Source of the DNA: Streptomyces sp. NBC_01775
GTDB taxonomy: Bacteria; Actinomycetota; Actinomycetes; Streptomycetales; Streptomycetaceae
Assembly (NCBI RefSeq): GCF_035917675.1
Contig: NZ_CP109104.1
Location: forward strand, 2,170,001-2,234,000
Reading direction: 5' to 3'
DNA length: 64,000 nt
Shown here: piece after piece, positions 8,350 through 17,732 of the stretch
Layout: every line of letters starts with the position of its first letter
Numbering within the stretch: the stretch's first letter is position 1
The notes under the pieces: model-generated
What the model was told of the DNA's origin: nothing
Database searches by the model: none
What the model saw: only the letters and a program-made list of their open reading frames with translations
Position numbers and translations under genes: made by a program

Positions 8350-8747
8350 GTCCGTGCGAGTTCAGCGGGTGGCCGACTGCCGCAACACGTGGCAGCTACG
8401 CCCGCCGACGCCGGGCCCGTTCCGTCACCCGCTCAATGAGGTCCGCGGCTCAGGTCACTGATCAGGCGTAGGTTGAGGCCGGGTTGGGAAGTGCGCGGAT
8501 CCGCACTGAAGGTGCCGTCGCCCGGAAGCCGGGCACACAGCCATGCACCGGGGCCCGCTGACAGTCGACCAGGTCGATCTGGTGAGTAAGTCCACTCGGT
8601 AAACTCGGCCTGGGCGATGAGCAGATCGCTGACGGCCCGCCGATTCTCCCGGTAGCAGGTCGGTCGGCGTGGTCGGGCGGCGTGCCCCTGTCCGCTCGCG
8701 GGCACCCGGAGCACACGTACCCGGCCGTCGGACGTGCGGCCTCCGGC
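8350..8747. other. About 400 bp with no intact gene
   Basis: On the minus strand 8457-8690 encodes a protein-like stretch (SDLLIAQAEFTEWTYSP, GAWLCARLPGDGTF) without a start or a family I recognise; it may be the tail of a lost gene. Nothing else is supportable before the ribosomal protein cluster. Confidence 0.35.
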
Positions 8748-8918
8748 TCAGCTCTCCGGGTGCAGGAGTCCGCGCTCGTACGCCTTCTTCAGGCGCTGCG
8801 GTACCAGACAGGAGCTGCCGTCGATCGTGACGGGCACAAGCTGCGGCGTCGTCGCCTTCCACTGCGCGCGGCGGTGACGGGTGTTGCTGCGGGACATCTT
8901 GCGCTTCGGGACTGCCAT
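8748..8918 (-). CDS. rpmF: Ribosomal protein bL32, zinc-independent paralogue
   Basis: 56 aa, starting [20 protein letters not shown] as in all bL32 proteins. The zinc-binding Cys pairs of the C+ form are absent; only one Cys is present (SSCLVP). This makes it a C- (zinc-free) isoform of the large-subunit protein. It is the last gene of the minus-strand run bL33, bL31, COG0523, bS18, bL32, and should be expressed under zinc starvation when Zur releases its box near 10870. The reduced zinc demand of such isoforms is established for Streptomyces; its regulation here is inferred. Confidence 0.92.
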   Translation of the reverse strand: MAVPKRKMSRSNTRHRRAQWKATTPQLVPVTIDGSSCLVPQRLKKAYERGLLHPES

Positions 8919-8958
8919 GGAAAGGGCCTTTCGCAGGAGGGCTGTTCGGGGAGGAGAG

Positions 8959-9195
8959 TCAGCGGCCGGCGTAGGGAAGCAGCGCCATCTCCCGGGCGTT
9001 CTTGATGGCCCTGGCGACCTTCCGCTGCTGCTGGTCGGTGACGCAGGTGACCCGTCGGCTGCGAATCTTGCCGCGGTCGGACATGAACTTCCGCAGTAGG
9101 TCGGTGTCCTTGTAGTCGATGTACGTGATGCCGGCGGCGTCCAGCGGGTTGGGACGGTTCTTGCGGGCGAGCCGGGAATCGGAACGGCGGGGCAT
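8959..9195 (-). CDS. rpsR: Ribosomal protein bS18 paralogue
   Basis: 78 aa: a basic N-terminus, [39 protein letters not shown] and [20 protein letters not shown], the full bS18 fold, with no zinc-type Cys cluster. It sits 31 bp downstream of the COG0523 gene and 40 bp upstream of bL32 on the same strand, consistent with one operon. It is a second bS18 next to the main one expected near rpsF elsewhere in the genome. Confidence 0.93.
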   Translation of the reverse strand: MPRRSDSRLARKNRPNPLDAAGITYIDYKDTDLLRKFMSDRGKIRSRRVTCVTDQQQRKVARAIKNAREMALLPYAGR

Positions 9196-9226
9196 GGGGA
9201 GTTCCTCGGTAGACGGTGAAACGGTC

Positions 9227-10381
9227 TCAGGCGGCAGTGTCGAGCAGTTGGTCGAAGCCGGTGGTCCCCCGCCACGCCACGGGTCCCGCCACGAGCTCCT
9301 CATCGGTGAGCAGGCAGGAGTCGAGCACGGACACCAAACCGTCGCGGTCGAGGTCGGGCGAGGTGAAGACGAGGTGCTGGCAGCGGTCGCCGTGGTCAGG
9401 GTGCCAGTCCAGCGCGGCGGCAGCGCTGCGCTCGGCGGGCACCATCTCCCAGGCGGCGTCCGGCAGCGAGGCCATCCATGGGCCGACGCTCTCCACGCAC
9501 AGCGCGCCACCGGCGGCGTCCCACGCGAGCAGCAGGTCGGGCCGGTCGGCCAGCCAGAACCTCCCCCGGCTGCGAGCAGCCGCGCAGCACAGATCCTCCA
9601 GTGCGGCATAGAGACGGCCAGGGTGGAACGGGCGCCGCTGCTGCCACACGAGAGTGCTCACTCCCTCCTCGTCGCAGTCGTGCGGGAGCCGGGCACACGC
9701 GGGATGCTGCGCCGAGGCGGCGGCTGCCACGTCGAAGCCCGCGAGGGCGATCTCGGCGAGCCGGCCCGAATGCACCGGTATCCGGACCGCCGTGGGATGG
9801 AGCTGCCGCAGCAGGGCGAGATCCGAGGTATCAGTCGACTCGCTGTCCACCACGACGAGGACCGGGGCGTACTCCAACTGACGTGCCCAGGTGTCACCCA
9901 CGGCCCGCTGGTCGGTCGCGGCGGCGGCCAGACCGGCGTCAGTGAGGTCGTCACCGTTGGACAGGCAGGGCAGTACGAGTGAGGGGTCCACGGCGGTCAG
10001 CACATTGGTCAGGCGGAATGCGCCGTCCCCGTGGGAGGCGATGACCTCGGCCATGCCTCTGGGCTCCACCGAGTCCCACAGCTCGACGATGGCCAGTCGG
10101 GTCAGCCGGCCGTCCGCCAGACGCTCCAGCTCGGGAATCAGGTCCTCACGCAGGGCGCAGCAGGCGCAGTCGTTGACCAGGGGCACGTCCCCGCTGGAGG
10201 TCTCGCCGGTGGCGTCGCGCACGCTCCGCCGGACCGTGCCGAGCGGGGCGGTCGACAGGTCGTGGTGCAGCACGACGCTGCCGGGGATCGCGCGCATCAG
10301 ATGGTCGACCGTGGTGCGCCGGGCCTCGGCGTGCAGGCCGCCGACGAGCACCACGGCCATGGGCTGTACCTCGAAGGTCAT
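9227..10381 (-). CDS. COG0523 (CobW/ZNG-like) GTPase, putative zinc chaperone
   Basis: 384 aa from the ATG at 10381, which overlaps the bL31 stop (ATGA). It has the COG0523 architecture: an N-terminal P-loop region ([19 protein letters not shown], degenerate relative to GxxGxGKT), the metal-binding CxCC motif ([11 protein letters not shown]), an ELWDSVEP switch, and a C-terminal CobW_C domain ([22 protein letters not shown]). The canonical Walker A Lys-Ser/Thr is not evident, so GTP hydrolysis may be altered. Operon position among zinc-free ribosomal proteins points to zinc allocation during starvation. A broken paralogue lies at 11515-11956. Confidence 0.85.
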   Translation of the reverse strand: MTFEVQPMAVVLVGGLHAEARRTTVDHLMRAIPGSVVLHHDLSTAPLGTVRRSVRDATGETSSGDVPLVNDCACCALREDLIPELERLADGRLTRLAIVELWDSVEPRGMAEVIASHGDGAFRLTNVLTAVDPSLVLPCLSNGDDLTDAGLAAAATDQRAVGDTWARQLEYAPVLVVVDSESTDTSDLALLRQLHPTAVRIPVHSGRLAEIALAGFDVAAAASAQHPACARLPHDCDEEGVSTLVWQQRRPFHPGRLYAALEDLCCAAARSRGRFWLADRPDLLLAWDAAGGALCVESVGPWMASLPDAAWEMVPAERSAAAALDWHPDHGDRCQHLVFTSPDLDRDGLVSVLDSCLLTDEELVAGPVAWRGTTGFDQLLDTAA

Positions 10382-10635
10382 GAGCGGGCTCCGTAACGGC
10401 CGTAGCGGCGCTCGAAACGCTCGACCCGGCCGGCCGTGTCGAGCACCCGCGCGGTGCCGGTGTAGAAGGGGTGACTCGCCGAGGAGATCTCGACGTCGAT
10501 CACGGGGTAGTTGTTTCCGTCCTTCCACTCGACGGTCTTGTCGCTCGTCATCGTGGAGCGGGTGAGGAAGGCGAACTCACCGGCTCTGTCACGGAAGACG
10601 ACGGGGCGGTAGTCGGGGTGGATTCCAGGCTTCAT
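10378..10635 (-). CDS. rpmE2: Ribosomal protein bL31, type B (zinc-free)
   Basis: 85 aa: [39 protein letters not shown] and RFERRYGRY are diagnostic of bL31B. The CxxC pair of the zinc-binding form is absent. Its stop overlaps the start of the COG0523 gene by 4 bp, implying translational coupling. bL31B replaces the zinc form on the ribosome's central protuberance under zinc limitation, freeing zinc. Confidence 0.95.
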   Translation of the reverse strand: MKPGIHPDYRPVVFRDRAGEFAFLTRSTMTSDKTVEWKDGNNYPVIDVEISSASHPFYTGTARVLDTAGRVERFERRYGRYGARS

Positions 10636-10681
10636 ATCGGTCCTCGTCTTCTTCTGTCAGCCTGCGTGCGCGCTGCGGGGG

Positions 10682-10846
10682 TCAGCGCTCTTCGCGGAAC
10701 TCGACGTGCCGACGGGCGACGGGGTCGAATTTCCGCAGCCGCAGGCGGTCCGGGTCGCTGCGCCGGTTCTTGCGCGTGACGTAGGTGTGTCCGGTTCCCG
10801 CCGTGGAGCGGAGCTTGATGATCGGGCGTACTTCGTTGCGAGCCAT
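10682..10846 (-). CDS. rpmG: Ribosomal protein bL33, zinc-free paralogue
   Basis: 54 aa from the ATG at 10846 ([19 protein letters not shown]). It ends [16 protein letters not shown]. The two CxxC motifs of C+ bL33 are missing, so it is the C- form. It is first in the minus-strand operon, 13 bp from the putative Zur box, and divergent from bL28/bS14. Confidence 0.95.
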   Translation of the reverse strand: MARNEVRPIIKLRSTAGTGHTYVTRKNRRSDPDRLRLRKFDPVARRHVEFREER

Positions 10847-10857
10847 GCGAGTAGCAT

Positions 10858-10885
10858 ACGACAATGATTTCCATTATCGAATGGG
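10858..10885. promoter_or_regulatory. Putative Zur box between divergent ribosomal protein operons
   Basis: GACAATGATTTCCATTATCG contains the palindrome AATG-N5-CATT and is strikingly AT-rich for its surroundings. It resembles actinobacterial Zur operators (TGAxAATGATTTTCATxxTCA type). It lies between the starts of bL33 (10846, minus) and bL28 (10915, plus), where one Zur dimer could repress both directions. Confidence 0.75.
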
Positions 10886-10914
10886 CCCCTCGGCTCAAGA
10901 AAGGCTGAACCTGC

Positions 10915-11151
10915 ATGTCCGCCCACTGCCAGCTGACCGGCACCAAGCCGGGCTTCGGCAACACCGTCTCCCACTCGCACCGCCGAACCTCGCGGCGCTT
11001 CGACCCCAACATTCAGCGCAAGCGGTACTGGCTGCCCAGCGAGGGGCGCCACGTGCGGCTCACACTCAGCGCACGGGGGATCAAGACCGTCGACGTCATC
11101 GGCATCGAGGCCGCCGTCGCCCGTATCCGATCCCGAGGGGAACGCCTCTGA
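10915..11151 (+). CDS. rpmB: Ribosomal protein bL28, zinc-free paralogue
   Basis: 78 aa: [39 protein letters not shown], then a basic tail. It keeps a single Cys and lacks the paired cysteines of zinc-binding bL28. Its stop shares one base with the bS14 start at 11151 (TGATG), so the two are translationally coupled. Confidence 0.95.
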   Translation: MSAHCQLTGTKPGFGNTVSHSHRRTSRRFDPNIQRKRYWLPSEGRHVRLTLSARGIKTVDVIGIEAAVARIRSRGERL

Positions 11152-11456
11152 TGGCCAAGAAGAGCAAGATCGCGAAGAACGAGCAGCGCAAACAGATCGT
11201 TGCCCGCCATGCGCAGCGGCGTGCCGAACTGAAGGAGATCCTGCGCTCCCCGCGCTCCTCGGAAGCGGAGCGCCGCAGCGCTCTGGCGGAGCTGCGGCGT
11301 CAGCCCAGGAACGCGAGCCCGACCCGCGTGCGCAACCGCGACAGCGTGGACGGACGCCCCCGTGGCCATCTGCGGAAGTTCGGCCTCTCCCGCGTCCGGA
11401 TGCGCGAGCAGGCACACGCAGGCTCCCTGCCGGGTGTGACGAAGTCGTCCTGGTAG
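11151..11456 (+). CDS. rpsN: Ribosomal protein uS14, zinc-free 101-aa form
   Basis: [20 protein letters not shown], the helix-rich middle ([12 protein letters not shown]), then [19 protein letters not shown] and [20 protein letters not shown] identify the long C- form of S14. The short form used when zinc is plentiful has a CxxC-CxxC cluster; here there is none. It ends the plus-strand half of the Zur-type divergon. Confidence 0.95.
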   Translation: MAKKSKIAKNEQRKQIVARHAQRRAELKEILRSPRSSEAERRSALAELRRQPRNASPTRVRNRDSVDGRPRGHLRKFGLSRVRMREQAHAGSLPGVTKSSW

Positions 11457-11468
11457 TCCGCGTGGCAG

Positions 11469-11510
11469 GCAGCTGGGGGCGACGCCGACCCAGGCGTCGC
11501 CCCCAGCTGC
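11469..11510. terminator. Strong bidirectional terminator
   Basis: Perfect 18-bp stem (left arm 11469-11486, right arm 11493-11510) with a 6-nt loop, between the convergent uS14 gene and the COG0523 remnant. Confidence 0.9.
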
Positions 11511-11514
11511 GCGT

Positions 11515-11956
11515 TCATTCCTCGACACCGTCGCGGGGTACGACCGGGTCCAGCAGAGGGTCCGTCAGCTCAAGCCATCTCTCAGGACCGCCGGACGGCT
11601 CGGCATCGGCGAGAAGTGTGCTGTCGAGGACGTCTCGCACCCGCCGCTCGTCGAGCTCCACCCCCGTGAGGACGATCTCGTCACGCCGCTCGCCGCAGTA
11701 GTGGTCGGCAAAACCACGAGGCGAGGGTGCGCCGCACCGGGGAGGCGGACCGCCATGCCGAGGCGGCCCCCGCGGTCAGCCAGGTTTCCGCCTCCCGGAG
11801 TTCGAGGTGCGCGCCGGCGGAGCGCCAGCTCACCACGGAGTCGGGGCGCGTGGCCGGCCAGAGATGGCCGCGACCGCGCACGACACCGAGCATGATCTGC
11901 GGCAGGGCCTCGGCCAGGCGCTCGGGATGGACCGGCCGACGCGCCCGCCAGAACAC
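11515..11956 (-). pseudogene. Second COG0523 GTPase, C-terminal remnant with a frameshift
   Basis: The minus strand reads RARRPVHPERLAEALPQIML, GRGHLWPATRPDSVVSW and RSAGAHLELREAETWL in one frame. After a frameshift near 11705 it continues FADHYCGERRDEIVLTG, the VELDERRV segment and WLELTDPLLDPV to a stop at 11515. This is the CobW C-terminal domain of a COG0523 protein. No GTPase domain is found upstream. It is not a duplicate of the 9227 gene but a different subfamily, closer to canonical YciC-like proteins. Confidence 0.75.
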
Positions 11957-12103
11957 AGCGGCGACTCCGTGGTCAACGCTCGCACGAGGCGTCGGAACGA
12001 CGGCCGGGCAACTGCCCTTCCGCAGGGCTACCGAGGGGATACCGCTCGGTGAGTCTGTGGGCGGCGGCCCACACGGGTTCCGACCGGCACGAGTCCGCGG
12101 TGA

Positions 12104-14602
12104 TCAGTCCGTCGTGGCCGACTCGGCGCTCTCCTCCCGGTCGCCGGGTGTGACCGTGCATTCCAGCTGCTCGTCCTGCACGTCGCAGGTAACGGTGTCG
12201 CCGGGGCCCACCTGGCCGTCCAGCAGCAGGTTGGACAGCCGGTTGTCGAGCTCCGTCTGGATGGCGCGGCGCAACGGCCTGGCCCCGAACTCCGGCTGAT
12301 AACCCTGCTTCGCGAGCCACTCCTCGGCCCCCTCGGTCACCTGGAGACCGACCTGCTGCGCGTGCAGCCTCCGGCGACTGCGCTCCAGCAGCAGGTCGAC
12401 GATCCGCACGAGGTTCTCCCGGGTGAGCGCGTGGAAGACGACCACCTCGTCGATGCGGTTGAGGAATTCGGGACGGAAGTGGCTGCGCAGCTCGGCCATC
12501 AGATCGTCGCGGATCTCGTCGACAGCGCCCTGGTGGTTCAGGATGAGTTGCGAGGCGAGGTTGCTGGTCATGATGACGACCGTTTGGCGGAAGTCGACCG
12601 TACGGCCCTGCGCGTCGGTGAGCCGCCCGTCGTCGAGGACCTGGAGCAGCAGGTTGAAGACGTCCGGGTGCGCCTTCTCCACCTCGTCCAACAGCAACAC
12701 GCTGTACGGCTTGCGACGGACCGCCTCGGTGAGCTGCCCGGCTTCGTCGTAGCCCACGTACCCGGGGGGCGAGCCGACGAGGCGGGAGACGGTGTGGCGC
12801 TCCTGGAACTCGCTCATGTCGAAGCGGATCAGCCGGTCCTCCTGGCCGAAGAGGATCTCGGCGATTGCCTTGGCGAGTTCGGTCTTACCGACGCCGGTGG
12901 GCCCGAGGAAGAGGAAGCTGCCGGTGGGCCGGTCGGGGTCGCCCATCCCTGCACGGCCCCGCCGCACGGCCTGCGCCACCGCGGTGACCGCCTCGTCCTG
13001 GCCGATCACCCGCGCGTGAAGGGTCTCCTCCAGCCGGATCAGGCGTTCGCGCTCGGTGGCCGTCAGCTGTGCGACCGGGATGCCGGTGCGCCGGGAGACG
13101 ACTTCGGCGATGTCCTCCTCGGTGACCTCGGCCGCGGGTGCCCGTTCGCCGTCCAGGCCCGAAAGCCTGCCCTCCGTCTCGTCGATCTGTCTCTTGAGTC
13201 CGGCGGCTCGGTCGTAGTCCTCGTTGTGGACGGCCTCGTCCTTCTCCCGGTTCAGCCGGGTCAGCTCCTCCTGGACCTCGTCCGCCTCGGAACTGTCGTC
13301 GCCGCCGCGCAGCGACACCCGGGCCCCCGCCTGGTCCAGCAGGTCGATGGCCTTGTCGGGCAGGAACCGGTCGGTGACGTAGCGGTCGGAGAGGATCGCC
13401 GCGCTCTCCAGCGCCGCGTCGGTGAAGCGCACGCCGTGGTGGGCCTCGTAGGAGTCGCGCAGGCCCTGAAGGATCTCCACGGTCTCGTCGACCGTGGGTT
13501 CCGGCACGATCACCGGCTGAAAACGGCGTTCGAGTGCGGCATCCTTCTCGATGTTCTTGCGGTACTCCTCCAGCGTCGTGGCGCCGACCAGGCTGAGATC
13601 GCCGCGCGCCAGGGCGGGTTTGAGGATGTTCCCCGCATCCATGGCCCCCTCGCCGCCGCCACCGGCGCCGACGACCGTGTGGAGCTCGTCGATGAACAAG
13701 ATGATGCTCTCCTGCGCCTCGGTGACCTCGTCGATGACCTTCTTCAGGCGCTCCTCGAACTCTCCACGGTACTTCGAACCGGCCACCAGACCCGACAGGT
13801 CCAGGGCAACCACCCGCCGGTCCCGCAGGGTCTTGGGCACGTCGCCGGACACCACCCGCTGCGCGAGGCCCTCCACGATGGAGGTCTTGCCGACGCCCGG
13901 ATCCCCCAGCAACACCGGATTGTTCTTCGAACGCCGGGCGAGGATCTCCACCGTCTGCTCGATCTCCTGCGCCCGCCCCACCACCGGGTCCAACCGCCCC
14001 GCGCGGGCCTCTTCCGTAAGGTCGCGGCCGTACTCGTCCAGCGTGGGCGTGGCACTGGACCCGCCCCCCGCCGAACCGCCGCCGGCCCCGCCGAGGTCCC
14101 CGCGTCCGCGGGCTCCCGCACCCTCCGAGCCCAGCGCCCCGGCCGCGCCGGACGAGGGGTCCTCCACGACCGCGGACAGGATGTGCTCAGGCCCGATGTA
14201 GGACGCACCGGCCTCCTGGGACTTGGCGTGGGCCCTGAGCAGGGCCCGCTTCGCCGCCGGAGTCAGCCGCGGTTCCTCCGCCCCGCCACCGATAGGCAGC
14301 GACTGCTCCACCTGGGCCGCCAGCGCGTCGGGGTCGGCGCCTGCCTGCGCCAGCAGATGGCGACCGGGATCGCCCTGGGCGGCGGCCCACAGAAGGTGCA
14401 CGGTATCGAGATCGGCCCCATCCTCGGCGGCACGCCCGCCGGCCGTCGCCAGAAGCTCCTGTGAGGCGTCGCTGAGCAGGCGCCCGATGGGCACCCGCTG
14501 GACCGCCGGCGGGGAGGCCGCCGGGCTTGTGCCGAAGAAGCGGTTGAACAGGTCCGAGAACGGATCACCGGGCCCGAAGGGCGAAGTCGTCACAGCGGTC
14601 AT
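12104..14602 (-). CDS. Clp/Hsp100 AAA+ unfoldase, ClpC/ClpB-intermediate
   Basis: 832 aa from the ATG at 14602 (weak RBS; a GTG at 14689 is an alternative). Order: short leader; Clp N domain (residues ~35-140); Gly/Ser-rich linker; AAA1 with GDPGVGKTS and [12 protein letters not shown]; a short UVR-like middle segment ([20 protein letters not shown]) as in ClpC; AAA2 with [13 protein letters not shown] and [12 protein letters not shown]; and the [17 protein letters not shown] sensor block. After [15 protein letters not shown] there is no LGF/IGF loop, the usual ClpP-docking tripeptide, which makes it look like a disaggregase-type or ClpP-independent unfoldase. It unfolds or remodels proteins using ATP in the cytoplasm. 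It is a single gene with no obvious adaptor beside it. Confidence 0.85.
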   Translation of the reverse strand: MTAVTTSPFGPGDPFSDLFNRFFGTSPAASPPAVQRVPIGRLLSDASQELLATAGGRAAEDGADLDTVHLLWAAAQGDPGRHLLAQAGADPDALAAQVEQSLPIGGGAEEPRLTPAAKRALLRAHAKSQEAGASYIGPEHILSAVVEDPSSGAAGALGSEGAGARGRGDLGGAGGGSAGGGSSATPTLDEYGRDLTEEARAGRLDPVVGRAQEIEQTVEILARRSKNNPVLLGDPGVGKTSIVEGLAQRVVSGDVPKTLRDRRVVALDLSGLVAGSKYRGEFEERLKKVIDEVTEAQESIILFIDELHTVVGAGGGGEGAMDAGNILKPALARGDLSLVGATTLEEYRKNIEKDAALERRFQPVIVPEPTVDETVEILQGLRDSYEAHHGVRFTDAALESAAILSDRYVTDRFLPDKAIDLLDQAGARVSLRGGDDSSEADEVQEELTRLNREKDEAVHNEDYDRAAGLKRQIDETEGRLSGLDGERAPAAEVTEEDIAEVVSRRTGIPVAQLTATERERLIRLEETLHARVIGQDEAVTAVAQAVRRGRAGMGDPDRPTGSFLFLGPTGVGKTELAKAIAEILFGQEDRLIRFDMSEFQERHTVSRLVGSPPGYVGYDEAGQLTEAVRRKPYSVLLLDEVEKAHPDVFNLLLQVLDDGRLTDAQGRTVDFRQTVVIMTSNLASQLILNHQGAVDEIRDDLMAELRSHFRPEFLNRIDEVVVFHALTRENLVRIVDLLLERSRRRLHAQQVGLQVTEGAEEWLAKQGYQPEFGARPLRRAIQTELDNRLSNLLLDGQVGPGDTVTCDVQDEQLECTVTPGDREESAESATTD

Positions 14603-15252
14603 CCGATCCGGCGGGCACCCGGCCCGCCCTGGCAGGCCGGCCCCGCGTTCGTCGTCGGTTGGGAAATGACCCGCGGACAGGGAACTCACGCTGCTCGGCG
14701 GTGTCAGGGGCCGCCGGTGTGCGGGCCTTCCCCCACCTTGGAAGCCGACCGGTGTACCCGCACGTCAGCCACCCTCCCGTTCGTACACTCGGGTGACCCC
14801 GCCCCCATGGCGCCGCCGTCACCGGGAGGCCGGCTTCGGAGCGTCCCCCCGCGCGCGTCCCTCCCCGCCCCTCGCCCGGATCGAGCGCTCCCACTGCGCC
14901 GCCCCCATGCGGCCTCTTCCGCCCAGGCACCTTGCGCGCATCGTGCGTGCGTCAAGAGTGCCGCACGCATGACACAAAGGTGCCGTGCGGCATTCCACCG
15001 CAGCGCGGTTCCCTTGTTGCGGGGCTGACGACACGACCAGCAGCCCCTGCTCGGCACACGGCGCGAACACGGCATCCCAGTCCGCATCCCAGCCGTACGA
15101 AGTCAGCGAATCCGAGGGGGATGGGGAGGATGAGGAGGGCGAAGGGTGGGACGGGCTGTGGGGCGCCATGCAGAGGACAGCCTGGCCGGTGTGTCGTCTG
15201 CCCGGTCCGCGCGGTGGGCGTATCGATGTGACGCCCCACGTAGCCTCTTCCT
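14603..15252. other. 650-bp divergent intergenic region
   Basis: This separates the Clp gene (minus) from the GlxA-type gene (plus). I see no coding frame with protein character and no recognisable HAIR or CIRCE heat-shock operator. It must hold both promoters. Confidence 0.45.
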
Positions 15253-16209
15253 GTGCCAGCCTCCCGCCCGCATCGCGTCGCCGTCCTTGTGCTCGAGGGT
15301 GCGAAGCCGCTCGATGTCGGAATTCCCGCGCAGGTTTTCACGACCCGCGCGAGCATGCCGTACGAGGTGCGGGTGTGCGGGGCGACACCCGGTCTCGTGA
15401 CGGGCGGCGACGGCCTCGCGTACTCCGTCGCCCACGGCCTCGACGCGCTCGCGTGGGCCGACATCGTCTTCGTCCCCGGCTACCGGTTCCCGGACCGCGA
15501 CGACCCGCCGCGGGCCGTCGTCGAGGCACTGATCGCCGCCCACGACCGGGGCGCGCGGCTCGCCGCCATCTCGACGGGCGCCTTCGCGCTCGCCGCCACG
15601 GGCCTGCTCGACGGCAGGCGCGCCACGACGCACTGGCACTACACGCGGACACTCATGGCCAGGCATCCGCTCGTCCAGGTCGACGAGAACGTGCTGTTCG
15701 TCGACGAGGGCAGCGTGCTCACCTCGGCCGGCGCCGCCTCCGGCATCGACCTGTGCCTGCACATCCTGCGCGGCGACCTCGGAGTGGCCGCGTCCAACCA
15801 CGCGGCCCGGCGTCTGGTCGCGGCCCCCTACCGCAGCGGCGGCCAGGCCCAGTACGTGCCGCGCAGCGTCCCCGAGCCGCTCGGCGAGCGGTTCGCCGCC
15901 ACCCGCGAGTGGGCGCTGCACCGGCTCGGCGAGCCCCTCACCCTCGACATACTGGCGCGGCAGGCGGGGGTCTCGCCGCGCACGTTCTCCCGGCGCTTCG
16001 TCGAGGAGACCGGCTACACGCCGATGCAGTGGGTGATGCGCGCCCGCATCGACCTGGCCCGCGAACTGCTCGAGCGCTCGCAGCGCGGCGTCGAACAGAT
16101 CGCCGCCGACATCGGGCTCGGCACCGGCGCGAACCTGCGCCTGCACTTCCAGCACATCCTCGGCACCACACCGAGCGAGTACCGGCGCACCTTCACCCGG
16201 GGTGAGTAA
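15253..16209 (+). CDS. GlxA-type transcriptional regulator (DJ-1/PfpI + AraC HTH)
   Basis: 318 aa, GTG start. Residues ~8-175 form a DJ-1/PfpI-like class I glutamine amidotransferase fold (VAVLVLEGAKPLDVGIPAQV, FVPGYRFPD). The nucleophile position that is Cys in active enzymes reads STGAFALAA, so it is a sensor rather than an enzyme. Residues ~215-315 are two AraC-type helix-turn-helices (LTLDILARQAGVSPRTFSRR; QIAADIGLGTGANLRLHF). It lies 126 bp upstream of a GAPDH gene in the same direction and probably controls it or itself. Confidence 0.9.
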   Translation: MPASRPHRVAVLVLEGAKPLDVGIPAQVFTTRASMPYEVRVCGATPGLVTGGDGLAYSVAHGLDALAWADIVFVPGYRFPDRDDPPRAVVEALIAAHDRGARLAAISTGAFALAATGLLDGRRATTHWHYTRTLMARHPLVQVDENVLFVDEGSVLTSAGAASGIDLCLHILRGDLGVAASNHAARRLVAAPYRSGGQAQYVPRSVPEPLGERFAATREWALHRLGEPLTLDILARQAGVSPRTFSRRFVEETGYTPMQWVMRARIDLARELLERSQRGVEQIAADIGLGTGANLRLHFQHILGTTPSEYRRTFTRGE

Positions 16210-16335
16210 CCCGCCGGGCACTGTGCAGAGGGCGTGGGCGGGTGTGGCGGGATCCTTTTGAACCGTGGCGATCCCGCCACTGTCAGCGGCGCCGGCCGCG
16301 GGCGAGCCTGGTGGGGAAGGGAAGGGACATCACTC

Positions 16336-17334
16336 ATGACTCGCATCGCCATCAACGGATTCGGCCGCATCGGACGCAATGTGCTGCGCGCACTGCTGGA
16401 GCGCGACAGCGCCCTGGAGATCGTCGCCGTCAACGACCTGACGGAGCCCGCCGCTCTCGCCCGGCTGCTCGCCTACGACAGCACGGCCGGCCGGCTCGGG
16501 CGCCCGGTGACCGTCGACGGGGACGCCCTCGTCGTCGACGGCCGTCGGATCAAGGTGCTGGCCGAGCGCGAACCGGCGCAGCTGCCGTGGGCAGAACTCG
16601 GCGTCGACATCGTCCTGGAAGCCACCGGCCGCTTCACCTCGGCCAAGGCCGCCCGCGCCCACCTCGACGCGGGCGCGCGCAAGGTGCTCGTCAGCGCGCC
16701 GTCGGACGGCGCCGACGTCACGCTCGCGTTCGGGGTCAACACCGACGCCTACGACCCGGCCGCGCACACGATCGTCTCGAACGCCTCCTGCACCACCAAC
16801 GCACTCGCGCCGCTGGCCGCGGTCCTCGACGAACTCGCCGGTATCGAGCACGGGTTCATGACGACGGTGCACGCCTACACGCAGGAGCAGAACCTCCAGG
16901 ACGGTCCGCACCGCGACGCCCGTCGCGCCCGGGCCGCCGGCGTCAACATCGTGCCGACCACGACAGGCGCCGCCAAGGCGATCGGCCTGGTGCTGCCGAA
17001 TCTCGACGGCAAGCTGTCGGGCGACTCGATCCGCGTACCGGTGCCGGTGGGCTCGATCGTCGAACTCAACACGACCGTCGCCCGCGACGTGACGCGCGAC
17101 GACGTGCTGGCGGCGTACCGCGCCGCGGCGGAGGGGCCGCTCGCCGGCGTCCTCGAGTACTCGGAGGACCCGCTGGTGTCGTCCGACATCACGGGCAATC
17201 TCGCCTCGTCGATCTTCGACTCGGCCCTCACCCGCGTCGATGGCCGCCACGTCAAGGTGGCCGCGTGGTACGACAACGAGTGGGGCTTCTCGAACCGCGT
17301 GCTCGACACGCTCGAGTTCCTCGCCACCCACTGA
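16336..17334 (+). CDS. gap: Type I glyceraldehyde-3-phosphate dehydrogenase
   Basis: 332 aa with the complete GAPDH pattern: Rossmann INGFGRIGRNVLRALL, the catalytic Cys in SNASCTTNALAPL, the His in HAYTQ, and the C-terminal WYDNEWGFSNRVLDTL. It oxidises glyceraldehyde 3-phosphate to 1,3-bisphosphoglycerate with NAD+. Streptomyces normally carry a main gap with pgk and tpi; this copy is alone behind a GlxA-type regulator, so it is probably an accessory, conditionally expressed isozyme. Confidence 0.95.
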   Translation: MTRIAINGFGRIGRNVLRALLERDSALEIVAVNDLTEPAALARLLAYDSTAGRLGRPVTVDGDALVVDGRRIKVLAEREPAQLPWAELGVDIVLEATGRFTSAKAARAHLDAGARKVLVSAPSDGADVTLAFGVNTDAYDPAAHTIVSNASCTTNALAPLAAVLDELAGIEHGFMTTVHAYTQEQNLQDGPHRDARRARAAGVNIVPTTTGAAKAIGLVLPNLDGKLSGDSIRVPVPVGSIVELNTTVARDVTRDDVLAAYRAAAEGPLAGVLEYSEDPLVSSDITGNLASSIFDSALTRVDGRHVKVAAWYDNEWGFSNRVLDTLEFLATH

Positions 17335-17339
17335 CCGGA

Positions 17340-17366
17340 CGCCGGGGTGGTACCCCGCCTCCGGCG
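17340..17366 (+). terminator. Weak hairpin after gap
   Basis: CGGGGT/ACCCCG 6-bp inner stem with a 3-nt loop, flanked by CGCCGG/CCGGCG, starting 6 nt past the gap stop. Confidence 0.4.
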
Positions 17367-17406
17367 ACCGCGCCGGCCGCACCCCAACCGTCACCAAAGG
17401 TCGAGG

Positions 17407-17560
17407 CTAACGATGGAGTCGGATCCTGGGACTGTCCGAATGCCTCGTCCCCGATGAGAGCCGGCCCAGGAGGGGGGCGAGCTCGGTCAGCGTGCTGATG
17501 CGTGGGACCGGTGTTGTGGGGGTGGTGTCGTGCCGGTCGAGCCAGATGCCGTGCAACCCG
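17407..17560 (-). pseudogene. HAD-hydrolase C-terminal remnant
   Basis: The minus strand reads GLHGIWLDRHDTTPTTPVPR followed by ISTLTELAPLL, the conserved last helix/strand of HAD-IA hydrolases (AGLxxIWLDRxG...PRIxxLxEL), then runs into a stop. The catalytic domain is missing; at its 5' end the sequence switches within a few bases to a molybdoenzyme fragment. Confidence 0.65.
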
Positions 17561-17690
17561 GCCGAGGTCCTGGTGGTGGTGGAAGGGGTTGCCGCCGGCC
17601 CAGTGGACGAGGCGGATGTCGGGGTAGGTGCGGTCCCGCTTGGAGGAGAACCGTCCGCCGCCGGGTGGCACGTACGTGCCCGAGGAATAC
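17561..17690 (-). pseudogene. Molybdopterin oxidoreductase fragment (TMAO/biotin-sulfoxide reductase-like)
   Basis: About 40 residues are readable: a TYVPPGGGR leader, then RTYPDIRLVHWAGGNPFHHH and QDLGR, the motif of DMSO-reductase-family molybdoenzymes where the active-site region contacts the pterin. It is spliced directly to the HAD tail, a junction made by deletion. Non-functional. Confidence 0.65.
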
Positions 17691-17732
17691 GCCCCTGCCC
17701 TGCCGTCAGGCGGCCGGTGTGTACCGGGGAGG

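Noticed and set aside
12362..14464. A 700-aa open frame on the plus strand opposite the Clp ATPase
   Set aside because: It is the antisense shadow of a strongly conserved AAA+ gene with high third-position GC; its translation shows no domain and it has no RBS.
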